Shown in pieces: positions 1 to 6,394 of a stretch of DNA of 13,763 nucleotides. Under the pieces are notes generated by a model that saw only the letters and a list, made by a program, of their open reading frames with translations, made no database searches and was not told where the DNA came from. A program made the position numbers and the translations under genes. The stretch is from Chromatiales bacterium (GTDB lineage: Bacteria; Pseudomonadota; Gammaproteobacteria; Chromatiales; Chromatiaceae): the NCBI GenBank assembly GCA_024639625.1, contig JAHEIA010000016.1, forward strand, positions 1 through 13,763, in the 5' to 3' direction. Position 1 is the stretch's first letter, and every line of letters begins with the position of its first letter.

Positions 1-429
1 CATCTCGACGGGATTGAGGAACGGACCCGCCGCCTGCTCGACCAAGGTGTTGGCCCGGCCATTCCAGAACTGTCCGCCGACGAACAGCCCTTCGACACCG
101 TCCCAGTGGAAGAACGGGCTGAAGGCGGCGTAGGCCGCACTGGGGGAATTGAGCCCTCCGGTCGAGGTAGTAATCGAGCCGTCGGAAACCGGGAAGAACT
201 CAATGTCTTCTGACATAGCGAACGACTTCGTATTGTCAGGGTCCACGAAGCCCGCGCCTGGATCGTGGCAACTCGAACAAGCCTGATTCCTATTACGCGA
301 GAGATTCTGATCGAAATATAAGGCCTTACCCAATTCTTGGATTGGTGTCAGCTCTTGTGCAACCGCGGTAAGCCCCACTACCGACGACAGGGTCATACAC
401 CCAGCCAGCAGTATTTTCATTTTCTTCAT
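1..429 (-). CDS. Cytochrome c peroxidase / MauG-family di-haem protein, N-terminal part (runs off the left edge)
   Basis: The first 143 residues are present and the rest lies beyond base 1. The N-terminus is basic and then hydrophobic (MKKMKILLAGCMTLSSVVG), with likely signal-peptidase cleavage after AVA near residue 24. LAGC at residues 8-11 resembles a lipobox but sits early, so a lipid anchor is less likely. Residues 34-55 carry the family pattern GKALYFD..LSRN..QACSSCH; C51, C54 and H55 form the first c-type haem site. Near the truncation, FWNGRANTLVEQAAGPF..PVEM matches the conserved FWDGRA..L..QA.GP...P.EM segment of bacterial cytochrome c peroxidases. Members are periplasmic and reduce hydrogen peroxide or act as MauG-type oxidases; which applies cannot be told without the C-terminal half and its second haem. 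The ATG at 429 has AAGGAG at 438-443. A CRP-like palindrome lies 281 bp upstream. Confidence 0.9.
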   Translation of the reverse strand, partial: MKKMKILLAGCMTLSSVVGLTAVAQELTPIQELGKALYFDQNLSRNRNQACSSCHDPGAGFVDPDNTKSFAMSEDIEFFPVSDGSITTSTGGLNSPSAAYAAFSPFFHWDGVEGLFVGGQFWNGRANTLVEQAAGPFLNPVEM

Positions 430-1048
430 TCGTTTTTCTCCTTGAAATTCGGTTCTTGCTGCAGACTCGATAGCTGGAATTTCGAGCCGACCGTTACGAC
501 TAGATTTCGAAAGCTCGATATCTTGTGGTTGCCTCACCCCCTTTCTACCTGCGCCGGTTGTCCTTGTTCTTGCTTGGTCGATTCCCGTGGAACACGACCC
601 CGGCTTCGGACTATTTGGTTCGGATGCGGTGCTCCCTTGGCGCTACAACTCATCGCAGGTCCTGTGGGAGCGAGGGAAGGATTCAGGACTCTGTCGGCAA
701 TCTGGCGTCTGTGACGTGGTTCACATTTTTTCGAACCAAATCGGGTCAATCAATGACAATCATCAATGAATGTGTTGCTCCCGCGTGACAAGGCACTCCG
801 AAGTTCTTTAGTCCCATTCGTGGCGGGGAGGACGTGCCGAGGTGGTCCGCGCGAATGTGCTGATCCTGACGGCGCAAAGCGCTGCAAGACGGGGGAGCGA
901 TCGCAGGAAGACGCAGGCAATTCAGGGGACCAAACGGAAACGGATTTGTGACTTCTCCGCGCAGTGGCCGCATTTACGTCAGTTCGCCTGTCGCGCTCGG
1001 TCTCTCGACTTCCGTACCCGCCCTTAGCGTGGAGCGCGGGCCACCACG
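430..1048. other. Long stretch without a recognisable gene
   Basis: About 620 bases lie between the peroxidase start and the FAD monooxygenase remnant. Reading frames here are short, lack good ribosome sites and resemble no family I know on either strand. It contains the perfect TGTGA-N6-TCACA palindrome at 710-725. Two exact copies of ATCAATGA lie at 749-756 and 762-769, 13 bp apart. Because a broken gene follows directly, some of this may be older decayed coding sequence, but I cannot identify it. Confidence 0.5.
710..725. promoter_or_regulatory. Perfect CRP/FNR-superfamily-type palindrome
   Basis: The sequence TGTGA-CGTGGT-TCACA has both pentamers of the CRP/Vfr consensus, exactly inverted, with the canonical 6-bp spacer. 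The nearest intact gene is the peroxidase, reading away on the minus strand from 429. No convincing -10 box is visible at the class I or class II distance on either side, so the regulated promoter is unassigned. Confidence 0.45.
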
Positions 1049-1553
1049 GAGTCAGGCGTAACAATAGCCATCGACGGAACCGGCATTGCGGGCACCACCC
1101 TTGGTTTCCCGTTGCTGAAGTCCAGTCACTGGGTGCGTTGGTCGAGGAGGCGCCTCAGCTTCGCAGCAGAAGCTACGTGATCGACTCTTGGGGAATCAGA
1201 TTCGACATCGCGAAGATGGGCCTGATCCAGCGGTTGCGAGAGCTCGTTTACCAGGTACGGGAGGTCCGCTTCGGGGACCGGCAGGGCCCGCGGAAGCGAC
1301 GGCTTCTCGCCGGGTGTGGTAGGCGCATCAGCGACGGCCGTTGGACCAGCCTCCGGCACTCCGATCTCGCAGCCGCCCTACGCCGGGCCGTCGAAGGCCG
1401 AGTTGACACTTCTTAGCGACTCGATTGCGGGTGTTCAAACCCACGCAGACGGCATGCAGACCAGCTTCGAGCATTCAGCACCGCGCTACATCGATCTGCT
1501 CGTCGAGACGACTGTCAATCACCTCGGTGCGAAAGCCGCCAAAGCATGTTGGC
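1049..1553 (+). pseudogene. Decayed FAD-dependent monooxygenase (PHBH/TetX-like), frameshifted and truncated
   Basis: Joining frames gives a recognisable N-terminal part of an FAD-binding aromatic-hydroxylase-type protein. From 1049 one frame reads ESGVTIAIDGTGIAGTTL, with the dinucleotide-binding GxGxxG (GTGIAG) at 1076-1093. Near 1130 the frame changes and reads LVEEAPQLRS, then YVIDSWGIRFDIA, MGLIQRLREL and VREVRFGDRQG. These match the family's V(E)RAPxLRxGGYVIDxWGxGYDVAERMGL and YxVREVRFVD patterns. The same frame continues with DGRWTSLRHSDLAAALRRAVEGRVDT until a stop at 1414-1416. The first frame then takes over again with SDSIAGVQTHADGMQ, SFEHSAPRYIDLLV. No start codon lies between the upstream in-frame stop (1025) and the first conserved strand. 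Homology ends after roughly 165 residues, where the next gene ends on the opposite strand, so most of a roughly 400-residue enzyme is missing. At least two frameshifts are needed. Confidence 0.82.
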
Positions 1554-1895
1554 TCAATCGCAGCCGTCGTCCTCCACTTCATACGAGCCAGTCTGCGGAT
1601 CGAGCTTCGGCTCGCCATCCGGCTGCGTCTTTACGACACGCACGAACATCATGCTATCCACTCGATCGAACTCCTCATCCAAAGCCCGCTCGATATCGGT
1701 GGATCGTAGATGGTCGTAGATTATTATTTGCCCGTGCTCTTCGGCTTGTAACTCCTGCGGCGTCGGGTGGAACAGCCGCCTCTTGTTCCAGTCAAAGTAA
1801 TCATCGTCGGCCTCTGCCCAACACATCCCGGAAAGCGCCAACAATACACTCGCTGTCAACATTCCCTCTATCTGCAAAAGCCGTTTAGTATTCAA
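1554..1895 (-). CDS. Small exported acidic protein of unknown function
   Basis: The product is 113 residues with a signal peptide (hydrophobic core LTASVLLALSGM, likely cleavage after CWAEA near residue 29). The mature part is strongly acidic: it begins DDDYFDWNKRR and ends EVEDDGCD. A central segment, IIIYDHL..TDIERALDEEFDRVDSMMFVRVV, looks like a conserved core, an alpha-helical stretch before a strand, but I cannot name the family. The chosen start is TTG at 1895, because GAGGG lies about 7 bases upstream; an inner ATG (M12) has its GAGGG almost touching it and would shorten the signal peptide. The gene is divergent from the AraC regulator with about 290 bp between them, so it is a candidate target. 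The protein would be periplasmic. Confidence 0.72.
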   Translation of the reverse strand: MNTKRLLQIEGMLTASVLLALSGMCWAEADDDYFDWNKRRLFHPTPQELQAEEHGQIIIYDHLRSTDIERALDEEFDRVDSMMFVRVVKTQPDGEPKLDPQTGSYEVEDDGCD

Positions 1896-1985
1896 GCTGT
1901 TCCCTCGCTGTTAGGTATCCTGACCTTGTGAATGCAAGATGGACTCAAACCGGGGGGATCGCAATACGCTAACTCCCGAATCCCT

Positions 1986-2003
1986 GGTAGGGCATACCCT
2001 ACC
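1986..2003. repeat. Perfect inverted repeat, candidate operator
   Basis: The arms GGTAGGG and CCCTACC (7 bp each) are separated by CATA. The repeat lies about 90 bp upstream of the minus-strand gene start and about 180 bp upstream of the AraC gene. The short spacer and lack of a T-run suit a dimeric protein site better than a terminator, though AraC-family sites are more often direct repeats. Confidence 0.4.
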
Positions 2004-2095
2004 TGCCATTAGTATCCCTTAGTGGCAAACCAGATTGATCACTCGACAACCTTTGCGACCCCTATGGGGCCATTTCGGCGCTTTCGTGTGAACGT

Positions 2096-2118
2096 GAAGC
2101 GAAATCTTTGTTCGCTTC
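2096..2118. repeat. Perfect inverted repeat upstream of the AraC-family gene
   Basis: The arms GAAGCGAA and TTCGCTTC (8 bp each) are separated by 7 bases (ATCTTTG). It ends 67 bp before the chosen ATG, so it is either an operator near the promoter or a stem-loop in the leader RNA. No T-run follows, which argues against a terminator. Confidence 0.42.
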
Positions 2119-2185
2119 GTACCCACAACTACACTATCGTTTATCGTTTGAAAGACTATTTCGAAGAAATCTAAAGACCCTAGCG

Positions 2186-3280
2186 ATGAGCACTCGGCGT
2201 GTCCCGAAACCGCTGCCGCCAAAGACACCTTGTGCAGGTTCCTTCGTCGTTGGCGGGTCACTACGGGCTGGGCCGCTGCTAGTCATTCCGCAGATGCTCG
2301 AGGAGCAGCGCCTGGATCCCAATCAGATCCTGGCGGAGATCGGCATCAAGCCAAACCTCTTCGCGGACCCGGAAAATATCATCTCATTCGCGACAGCGGG
2401 TCAGCTGTTGCAGCATTGTGCGCATCGGACTGGATGCCCACACTTCGCGCTGTTGGTTGGACAGAAAGGGGGGGCCGAGTCGCTCGGCTTGATCGGCCTC
2501 CTGGCCCAGAACGCACCCGATGTGGGTACAGCCCTGCAGGACATCATCCTGCATATGCACCTGCATGATCGGGGGGCCACCCCAACCTTGTCGGTATCCG
2601 GGGACGTAGCGGTGGTGAGTTATGCGATCTATCAACCGGGTGTGGTCGGAACGGATCACATCTACGACACCGCAATGGCGATCGCTTTCAACATCATGCG
2701 GGAGCTCGCCGGCCCTGCCTGGACGCCCGCAGAGGTGCGGTTCTGCCATTCCGCGCCGCGCGACATCCAGCCCTTCCGCCGGTTGTTCAGATCGCCGCTG
2801 CGCTTCGACGCCGAACAGTCGGCACTGGTCTTTTCCTCGAGCTGGCTGCGACAGCCGTTGCCCGGTTCGAACTCGCGGCTGCGCCAGATTCTCGAGGCCG
2901 AGGTCAATCGGCTCGAGAGCCAGTCGGGGGAGGACCTATCCGACCGGCTGCGCTGCGTATTGAGGAACCTGCTGGTCAGTGGAAGAGGCTCCATGGATGA
3001 GGCGGCACGGTTGCTCGCGCTGCATCGGCGCACACTCAACCGGCGGCTCCACGCGGAAGGGATCAGCTTCCAGCAACTGGTAGAGGAGACCCGATTCGAG
3101 ATCGCTCATCAGTTTCTCAGAGACACCAAGATGCCGTTGGCTGATATCGCGGCACTGCTCGACTATGCCGACGCCACGTCGTTCACTCGTGCATTCCGGC
3201 GCTGGTCGGGAACGACGCCCGGTGCCTGGCGGGAGGCGCTGCGGGACCCAAACCATCAAGGGCATAGGCCACCGAAGTAG
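2186..3280 (+). CDS. AraC-family transcriptional regulator with arabinose-binding-like N-terminal domain
   Basis: The product has 364 residues, typical of the OruR/ArgR-like branch of AraC regulators. The N-terminal two thirds match the Arabinose_bd-type sensor: L.IPQMLEEQRLDPNQILAEIGI, LFADPENIISF, ESLGLIGLLAQNAPDVGTAL and EVRFCHSAPRDIQPFRRLF, then LRFDAEQSALVF. The C-terminal 80 residues (about 270-352) hold the double helix-turn-helix: MDEAARLLALHRRTLNRRL.AEG.SF, then LADIAALLDYADATSFTRAFRRWSG.TPGAWR, the classic AraC signature. The start is ATG 2186. A TTG at 2108 would add 26 basic residues that do not fit the family and would overlap the inverted repeat. The ribosome site is weak (AAAGA). 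No inducer can be inferred; the divergent small exported protein is the most obvious target. Confidence 0.9.
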   Translation: MSTRRVPKPLPPKTPCAGSFVVGGSLRAGPLLVIPQMLEEQRLDPNQILAEIGIKPNLFADPENIISFATAGQLLQHCAHRTGCPHFALLVGQKGGAESLGLIGLLAQNAPDVGTALQDIILHMHLHDRGATPTLSVSGDVAVVSYAIYQPGVVGTDHIYDTAMAIAFNIMRELAGPAWTPAEVRFCHSAPRDIQPFRRLFRSPLRFDAEQSALVFSSSWLRQPLPGSNSRLRQILEAEVNRLESQSGEDLSDRLRCVLRNLLVSGRGSMDEAARLLALHRRTLNRRLHAEGISFQQLVEETRFEIAHQFLRDTKMPLADIAALLDYADATSFTRAFRRWSGTTPGAWREALRDPNHQGHRPPK

Positions 3281-3571
3281 GCCCTCGTGTTTGCAGTCGC
3301 TGACACGGGCTGCAAAGATGGCCCCAGCCAACCGCCTTCTGGCAGTCCAGATCCGTAGGCCGCCTCGCCGCTCCAAGCTACTCCACCAGCGTTCCGATTG
3401 GCGCTAAAAACGAGACCATGCCGCATCTCGCCGTTCGCGGTTGTCATTTCCCCAGAACAGGCTATGATCCCCAGCCAACAAGGGTGGATACGCCCTGTCC
3501 GGGCAGCGGCGCCGGGGAATTCGTCTGCTTTGGGCCAGACGAAATAACGAGCACAACCGGAAGATGAAACC
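3281..3571. other. Intergenic region before the small lipoprotein gene
   Basis: No gene is evident in these 291 bases. A 7-bp inverted repeat (TTTGCAG 3290-3296, CTGCAAA 3310-3316) with a 13-base loop just past the AraC stop might form a weak stem. The second half holds the promoter at 3441-3468 and a leader of about 95 bases. Confidence 0.5.
3441..3468 (+). promoter_or_regulatory. Sigma70-type promoter for the small lipoprotein gene
   Basis: A -35 hexamer TTGTCA (3441-3446) and a -10 hexamer TATGAT (3463-3468) are separated by 16 bases. Each matches the consensus at five of six positions. Transcription would start near 3475, giving a leader of about 97 bases to the ATG at 3572. Confidence 0.55.
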
Positions 3572-4081
3572 ATGAAAGCATTGACACCCAATACCTTCAG
3601 CCCAGCACTGGCCGTCGGCACCGCCGTCATTCTGGCCACCCTCGCGGGTTGTAGCGCCCGGCACCAGGCGCAATCCGCGCCGGCTCCGCAGGATGTCACG
3701 CCAGGTTCCACCTTCACCGTTAGCAAAGGATTCCTCATACCGGACGGCGAAACCAGCGTCTACTTCCAGGACGCCCGACTGTACCCGGAGGGAGAGATCC
3801 AGCCGGACTATCCGTTCTGCGATTTCCTTAGCGCCACAAGCGGCGAAATTATCCACAGCGGGGCATTCGAGGTCAGCAAAGTGGACTACGAGGAAGATGG
3901 CATCGGACCGAAGGGCACGGATGTCTCGATTACACAGATACACCTGCGGGAGGCGGCGACCGGAAAGACTTATCGCATGAACTGCATGTTGCCCCTGGCG
4001 TCACATGGGGCCCGGTTTATCACACCGGAGGAAATCCAGGGCGCCGTCGGCGGATACATGGATATCGAAGTCGCTCCCTAA
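3572..4081 (+). CDS. Small lipoprotein of unknown function
   Basis: The 169-residue product begins with a lipoprotein signal peptide; the lipobox is TLAGC with C27 as the lipidated residue, followed by Ser (no Asp at +2), which in Gram-negatives favours sorting to the outer membrane. The mature part is beta-rich, with segments FTVSKGFLIPDGETSVYFQDARLYP, YPFCDFLSATSGEIIHSGAFEVSKVDYEEDG, TQIHLREAATGKTYRMNCMLPL and ITPEEIQGAVGGYMDIE. Two cysteines, in PFCDF and MNCML, could form a disulphide. I do not recognise the family. The gene stands alone: a promoter precedes it, and it converges on the patatin gene with a hairpin between them. ATG 3572 has GGAAG about 9 bases upstream. Confidence 0.85.
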   Translation: MKALTPNTFSPALAVGTAVILATLAGCSARHQAQSAPAPQDVTPGSTFTVSKGFLIPDGETSVYFQDARLYPEGEIQPDYPFCDFLSATSGEIIHSGAFEVSKVDYEEDGIGPKGTDVSITQIHLREAATGKTYRMNCMLPLASHGARFITPEEIQGAVGGYMDIEVAP

Positions 4082-4169
4082 CCTGGTAGGGAACCAGTCG
4101 GCGGGACAACGGGCCAGCCATGGGCGCAGGCCGCCCAAATTGGTCTTCGCGATTGAAATAGCTGGCACC

Positions 4170-4202
4170 GGCTAGCCGCGTGGATCCGACGGCCGGCTAG
4201 CC
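4170..4202. terminator. Hairpin between convergent genes, likely bidirectional terminator
   Basis: The arms GGCTAGCCG (4170-4178) and CGGCTAGCC (4194-4202) are perfect 9-bp complements around a 15-base loop. They sit in the 126-bp gap between the plus-strand lipoprotein gene and the minus-strand patatin gene. There is no clear T-run on either side, so Rho-independent activity is uncertain; position and symmetry are the evidence. Confidence 0.45.
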
Positions 4203-4207
4203 AGTTG

Positions 4208-5629
4208 CTAATCCTCCAGCGTGCCGCCGAACTCTCGTACGACCTTCCCGTACCCTAGCGATTGGCGCATTGTTTCACCGGCCGCCTCGCGCAGCCGATC
4301 GACCTCTTCTGGCTTGAGCACAAAGCTCGTGGGCAGGTTCATCAGATAGGCGCGTTGCTCAGGATCCTTGATCTGACTGAAGCTCACGTTTAGCACCTGC
4401 AGACTGACTTCCGGCACTTGGGCCTCGGCCTCGGCCTTGCTCATGCCCTGAAGACGCAGCTCATCGACCTGCAACTCGCGCCGCCATTTCCAGATCTCGG
4501 CGATGTCTTTCATGGTCTCGACGGTCTCGAACGAATAACGCTCGATCGGCACGCCGGCGGATTGCAGGAGCTGAACCACCATACCCGGAGGCCGCTCCTT
4601 GCGGTCCCAATCGGTCTTGGGTGATGAGTGGGAGTCTACGACTAGCAGCACGATCCGGTGATACTGGCCAAAGCCCACTTCCCCGCGAAATTTCGCGCTC
4701 GCCGCCAGCTCCTCGATGGCCTCGAGCACGCCGCGCACACCGATGTTGTCCGATACCCCGCCGTCGACGAGATGGATGTAGGGGCGCTCCGCGCTATTCT
4801 GGAAACGCTGCATGTCATGGTATCGCTGCACCGCACGTCCCGACGGACGAACTCGGGTCTTCGGGTCATCCACCTCCGCTACCCACGGTGGGTACCGATA
4901 GCCGCAGGTGCCGCCATAGTTGTTGAACGTCACGGGTGAGAGCACTACGGGGACCGCGGAGGACGTGGCTGCGGCCCGCGATAGGTGAACCTTGTTCAGA
5001 TCCGAGCACAAAAGGTCGAAGTCGTTCTGAAAGAACGCGAGCCGCGAGCCCGTGGAGAGGTCGGTTCCGGTTGCAATCGCAACCGGTCCCGGCTTCTTCA
5101 GGAGATCGGCAAAGGTTGCGTTTTCGAACAGGATCTCGTCGTAGTACTCCGCGGCGAGCTCCGAACGCCCGGCGGTGCCGCCGATGTACTTGCGCCAGTT
5201 GACGGGGTTGAAGGCGCGCCCAACCAGCGCGCCCTGCACGTCGCGCTTGAGAAAGCGCTCCTCGTACTCGTCGAACAACCGGTCGCCGTAGAGCGCGTAG
5301 GCGAGCGCCGTGAAGCTCCCCCCAGACACCCCGGTGATCACATCCACTTCGTCGATCAGCCTTCGCCGCTGACCGTCGACCTCGATCTCGGTGCGGCGCA
5401 GCTCCTCCAGAACCCCATAGGAGAACGCCGCTGCGCGTGTCCCGCCCCCCGAGAACGAGAGCACGAACAGGGTGCTGTGGTCGTTGTTCGGGATCTTAGT
5501 GATCAGGAGATGCGGCCGGTAACCCGCCATCGGGTCGACCTGATCGATCCGCTCGTTGATCGGCCGGCTGGCGCAGCCCGCCAGGAAAGCAGCGGCAAAA
5601 AGACAGACGATTAGACGTTCGGCGCGCAT
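4208..5629 (-). CDS. Patatin-like phospholipase, lipoprotein
   Basis: The 473-residue product has a lipoprotein signal peptide (FLAGC, C19). Patatin-fold landmarks appear in order. The glycine-rich oxyanion loop SGGGTRAAAFSYGVLEEL lies at residues 60-77, the nucleophile elbow GVSGG at 100-104 with catalytic S102, the conserved ATSSAVP at 221-227, and the DGG box at 289-291, with D289 completing the Ser-Asp dyad (DGGVSDNIGVRG). The active site is complete, so it should be an active acyl hydrolase on phospholipids or other acyl esters, lipid-anchored on the periplasmic side of a membrane. The C-terminal third (about 330-473) is charged and helical (WRRELQVDELRLQGMSKAEAEAQ) with no assigned function. 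The ATG has GAGGGA 6 bases upstream. It is the last gene of the minus-strand cluster, 64 bp behind the chalcone-isomerase-like gene. Substrate unknown. Confidence 0.92.
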   Translation of the reverse strand: MRAERLIVCLFAAAFLAGCASRPINERIDQVDPMAGYRPHLLITKIPNNDHSTLFVLSFSGGGTRAAAFSYGVLEELRRTEIEVDGQRRRLIDEVDVITGVSGGSFTALAYALYGDRLFDEYEERFLKRDVQGALVGRAFNPVNWRKYIGGTAGRSELAAEYYDEILFENATFADLLKKPGPVAIATGTDLSTGSRLAFFQNDFDLLCSDLNKVHLSRAAATSSAVPVVLSPVTFNNYGGTCGYRYPPWVAEVDDPKTRVRPSGRAVQRYHDMQRFQNSAERPYIHLVDGGVSDNIGVRGVLEAIEELAASAKFRGEVGFGQYHRIVLLVVDSHSSPKTDWDRKERPPGMVVQLLQSAGVPIERYSFETVETMKDIAEIWKWRRELQVDELRLQGMSKAEAEAQVPEVSLQVLNVSFSQIKDPEQRAYLMNLPTSFVLKPEEVDRLREAAGETMRQSLGYGKVVREFGGTLED

Positions 5630-5693
5630 GGTTTATCCCTCGATTTCAACTCGCGTTCAGCATTTGTGGTGCACCTTTCGCAGAGAGCCCAAC

Positions 5694-6272
5694 TCACCCG
5701 CACGCCCCCCCCAGCAGCCCGGCCTTCAAGTCGTCATTCGGCGGATGGGACCCCAGCCAGATGGCGAACAGGGCGCGCGCAAAGTCATCGCCGGCGATCG
5801 TGCCCTTGGGCGTGCCGTCCACATCCACCTCAACCCCCTTCCCCGGCTGGTAGACGAAGCGCAATCGCTGGCCCTTGCTCACGTCCACCATCATCGCCTT
5901 GAACGCCTCGATCCGGTCCTTGAGCACGGGGAGCTGGTCCTTGGCATTCTTCTCGAAGCCCTCGTCCCAACCCTCGTTCAACTTGGATTGGTCCACATCA
6001 CGCACGAAATGGAGAACGATCTCCTTCGGCGCCCTCGCTTCGAGGATGGCGTCGGCATCGCCAGACATCTGCGAGATATAGAGCGCCGCCACATAGACAT
6101 CGACCTTAAGAAAAGTCGCCTGCCGCAAACCAAGGCCGTTGAGCTGCAGCGTGGTGCCCGCTGACTGCACCTGATCCGGAAAAGAGACGCCCTCGCAGGC
6201 CTTGCCATGGGCCATACCGGCAACGAGTGCCATGCAAATGCTGAGCAAAACGTAGATCGGCAATCTATTCAT
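5694..6272 (-). CDS. Chalcone isomerase-like periplasmic protein
   Basis: The 192-residue product has a signal peptide (LPIYVLLSICMALVAGMAHG, cleavage near residue 23). The mature part follows the bacterial chalcone-isomerase-like pattern: QLNGLGLRQATFLKVDVYVAALY at about 43-65, KEIVLHFVRDVDQSKLNEGWDEGF at about 83-106, and the C-terminal ALFAIWLGSHPPNDDLKAGLLG. Most bacterial members have no known enzymatic role; the fold is shared with fatty-acid-binding relatives of plant chalcone isomerase, so ligand binding is as plausible as catalysis. The ATG at 6272 has GGAGGGGGG upstream; a longer reading to 6425 would add 51 residues before an obvious signal peptide and was rejected. It lies between the outer-membrane barrel gene (122 bp) and the patatin gene (64 bp). 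Confidence 0.85.
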   Translation of the reverse strand: MNRLPIYVLLSICMALVAGMAHGKACEGVSFPDQVQSAGTTLQLNGLGLRQATFLKVDVYVAALYISQMSGDADAILEARAPKEIVLHFVRDVDQSKLNEGWDEGFEKNAKDQLPVLKDRIEAFKAMMVDVSKGQRLRFVYQPGKGVEVDVDGTPKGTIAGDDFARALFAIWLGSHPPNDDLKAGLLGGACG

Positions 6273-6394
6273 GTTTCGTCCCCCCTCCACGGGCCCGCTT
6301 CGGTGCCCCGAGTATAGCCGCCATTCGCCCTCGAGCCCCAGACCGCCGCCTGACGGGCTGCATCCGTCATACGACCCCGGTTCTCGCCACGGGA

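Larger units (their letters stand above)
1896..2185. other. Divergent intergenic region between the small exported protein and the AraC regulator
   Basis: This 290-bp stretch should hold the control sites of both divergent genes. It contains two perfect inverted repeats (1986-2003 and 2096-2118) and a looser one around 2006-2027 (GCCATTAG against CTTAGTGGC). No strong -35/-10 pair stands out for either gene. Confidence 0.5.

Noticed and set aside
749..769. Two ATCAATGA copies as an FNR box or start of a CRISPR-like array
   Set aside because: The arrangement does not fit TTGAT-N4-ATCAA, there are only two copies, and no spacer-repeat pattern follows.
534..1064. Overlapping short reading frames on both strands between the peroxidase and the FAD remnant
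   Set aside because: Their compositions are arginine-rich and irregular, with no good starts, no signal peptides and no family motifs.
1126..1359. Minus-strand reading frame opposite the FAD monooxygenase remnant (starts GTG)
   Set aside because: It has no ribosome site and no recognisable domain. The plus strand carries clear family motifs over the same bases.
1316..1888. 190-codon plus-strand reading frame
   Set aside because: Its first 80 residues are the later part of the FAD monooxygenase remnant; the rest is antisense to the exported acidic protein, which has a signal peptide and ribosome site. It is not one gene.
2108..2185. Longer N-terminus for the AraC-family regulator from TTG 2108
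   Set aside because: The extra residues are basic and unlike the family, and the start lies inside the 2096-2118 inverted repeat. ATG 2186 gives the usual length.
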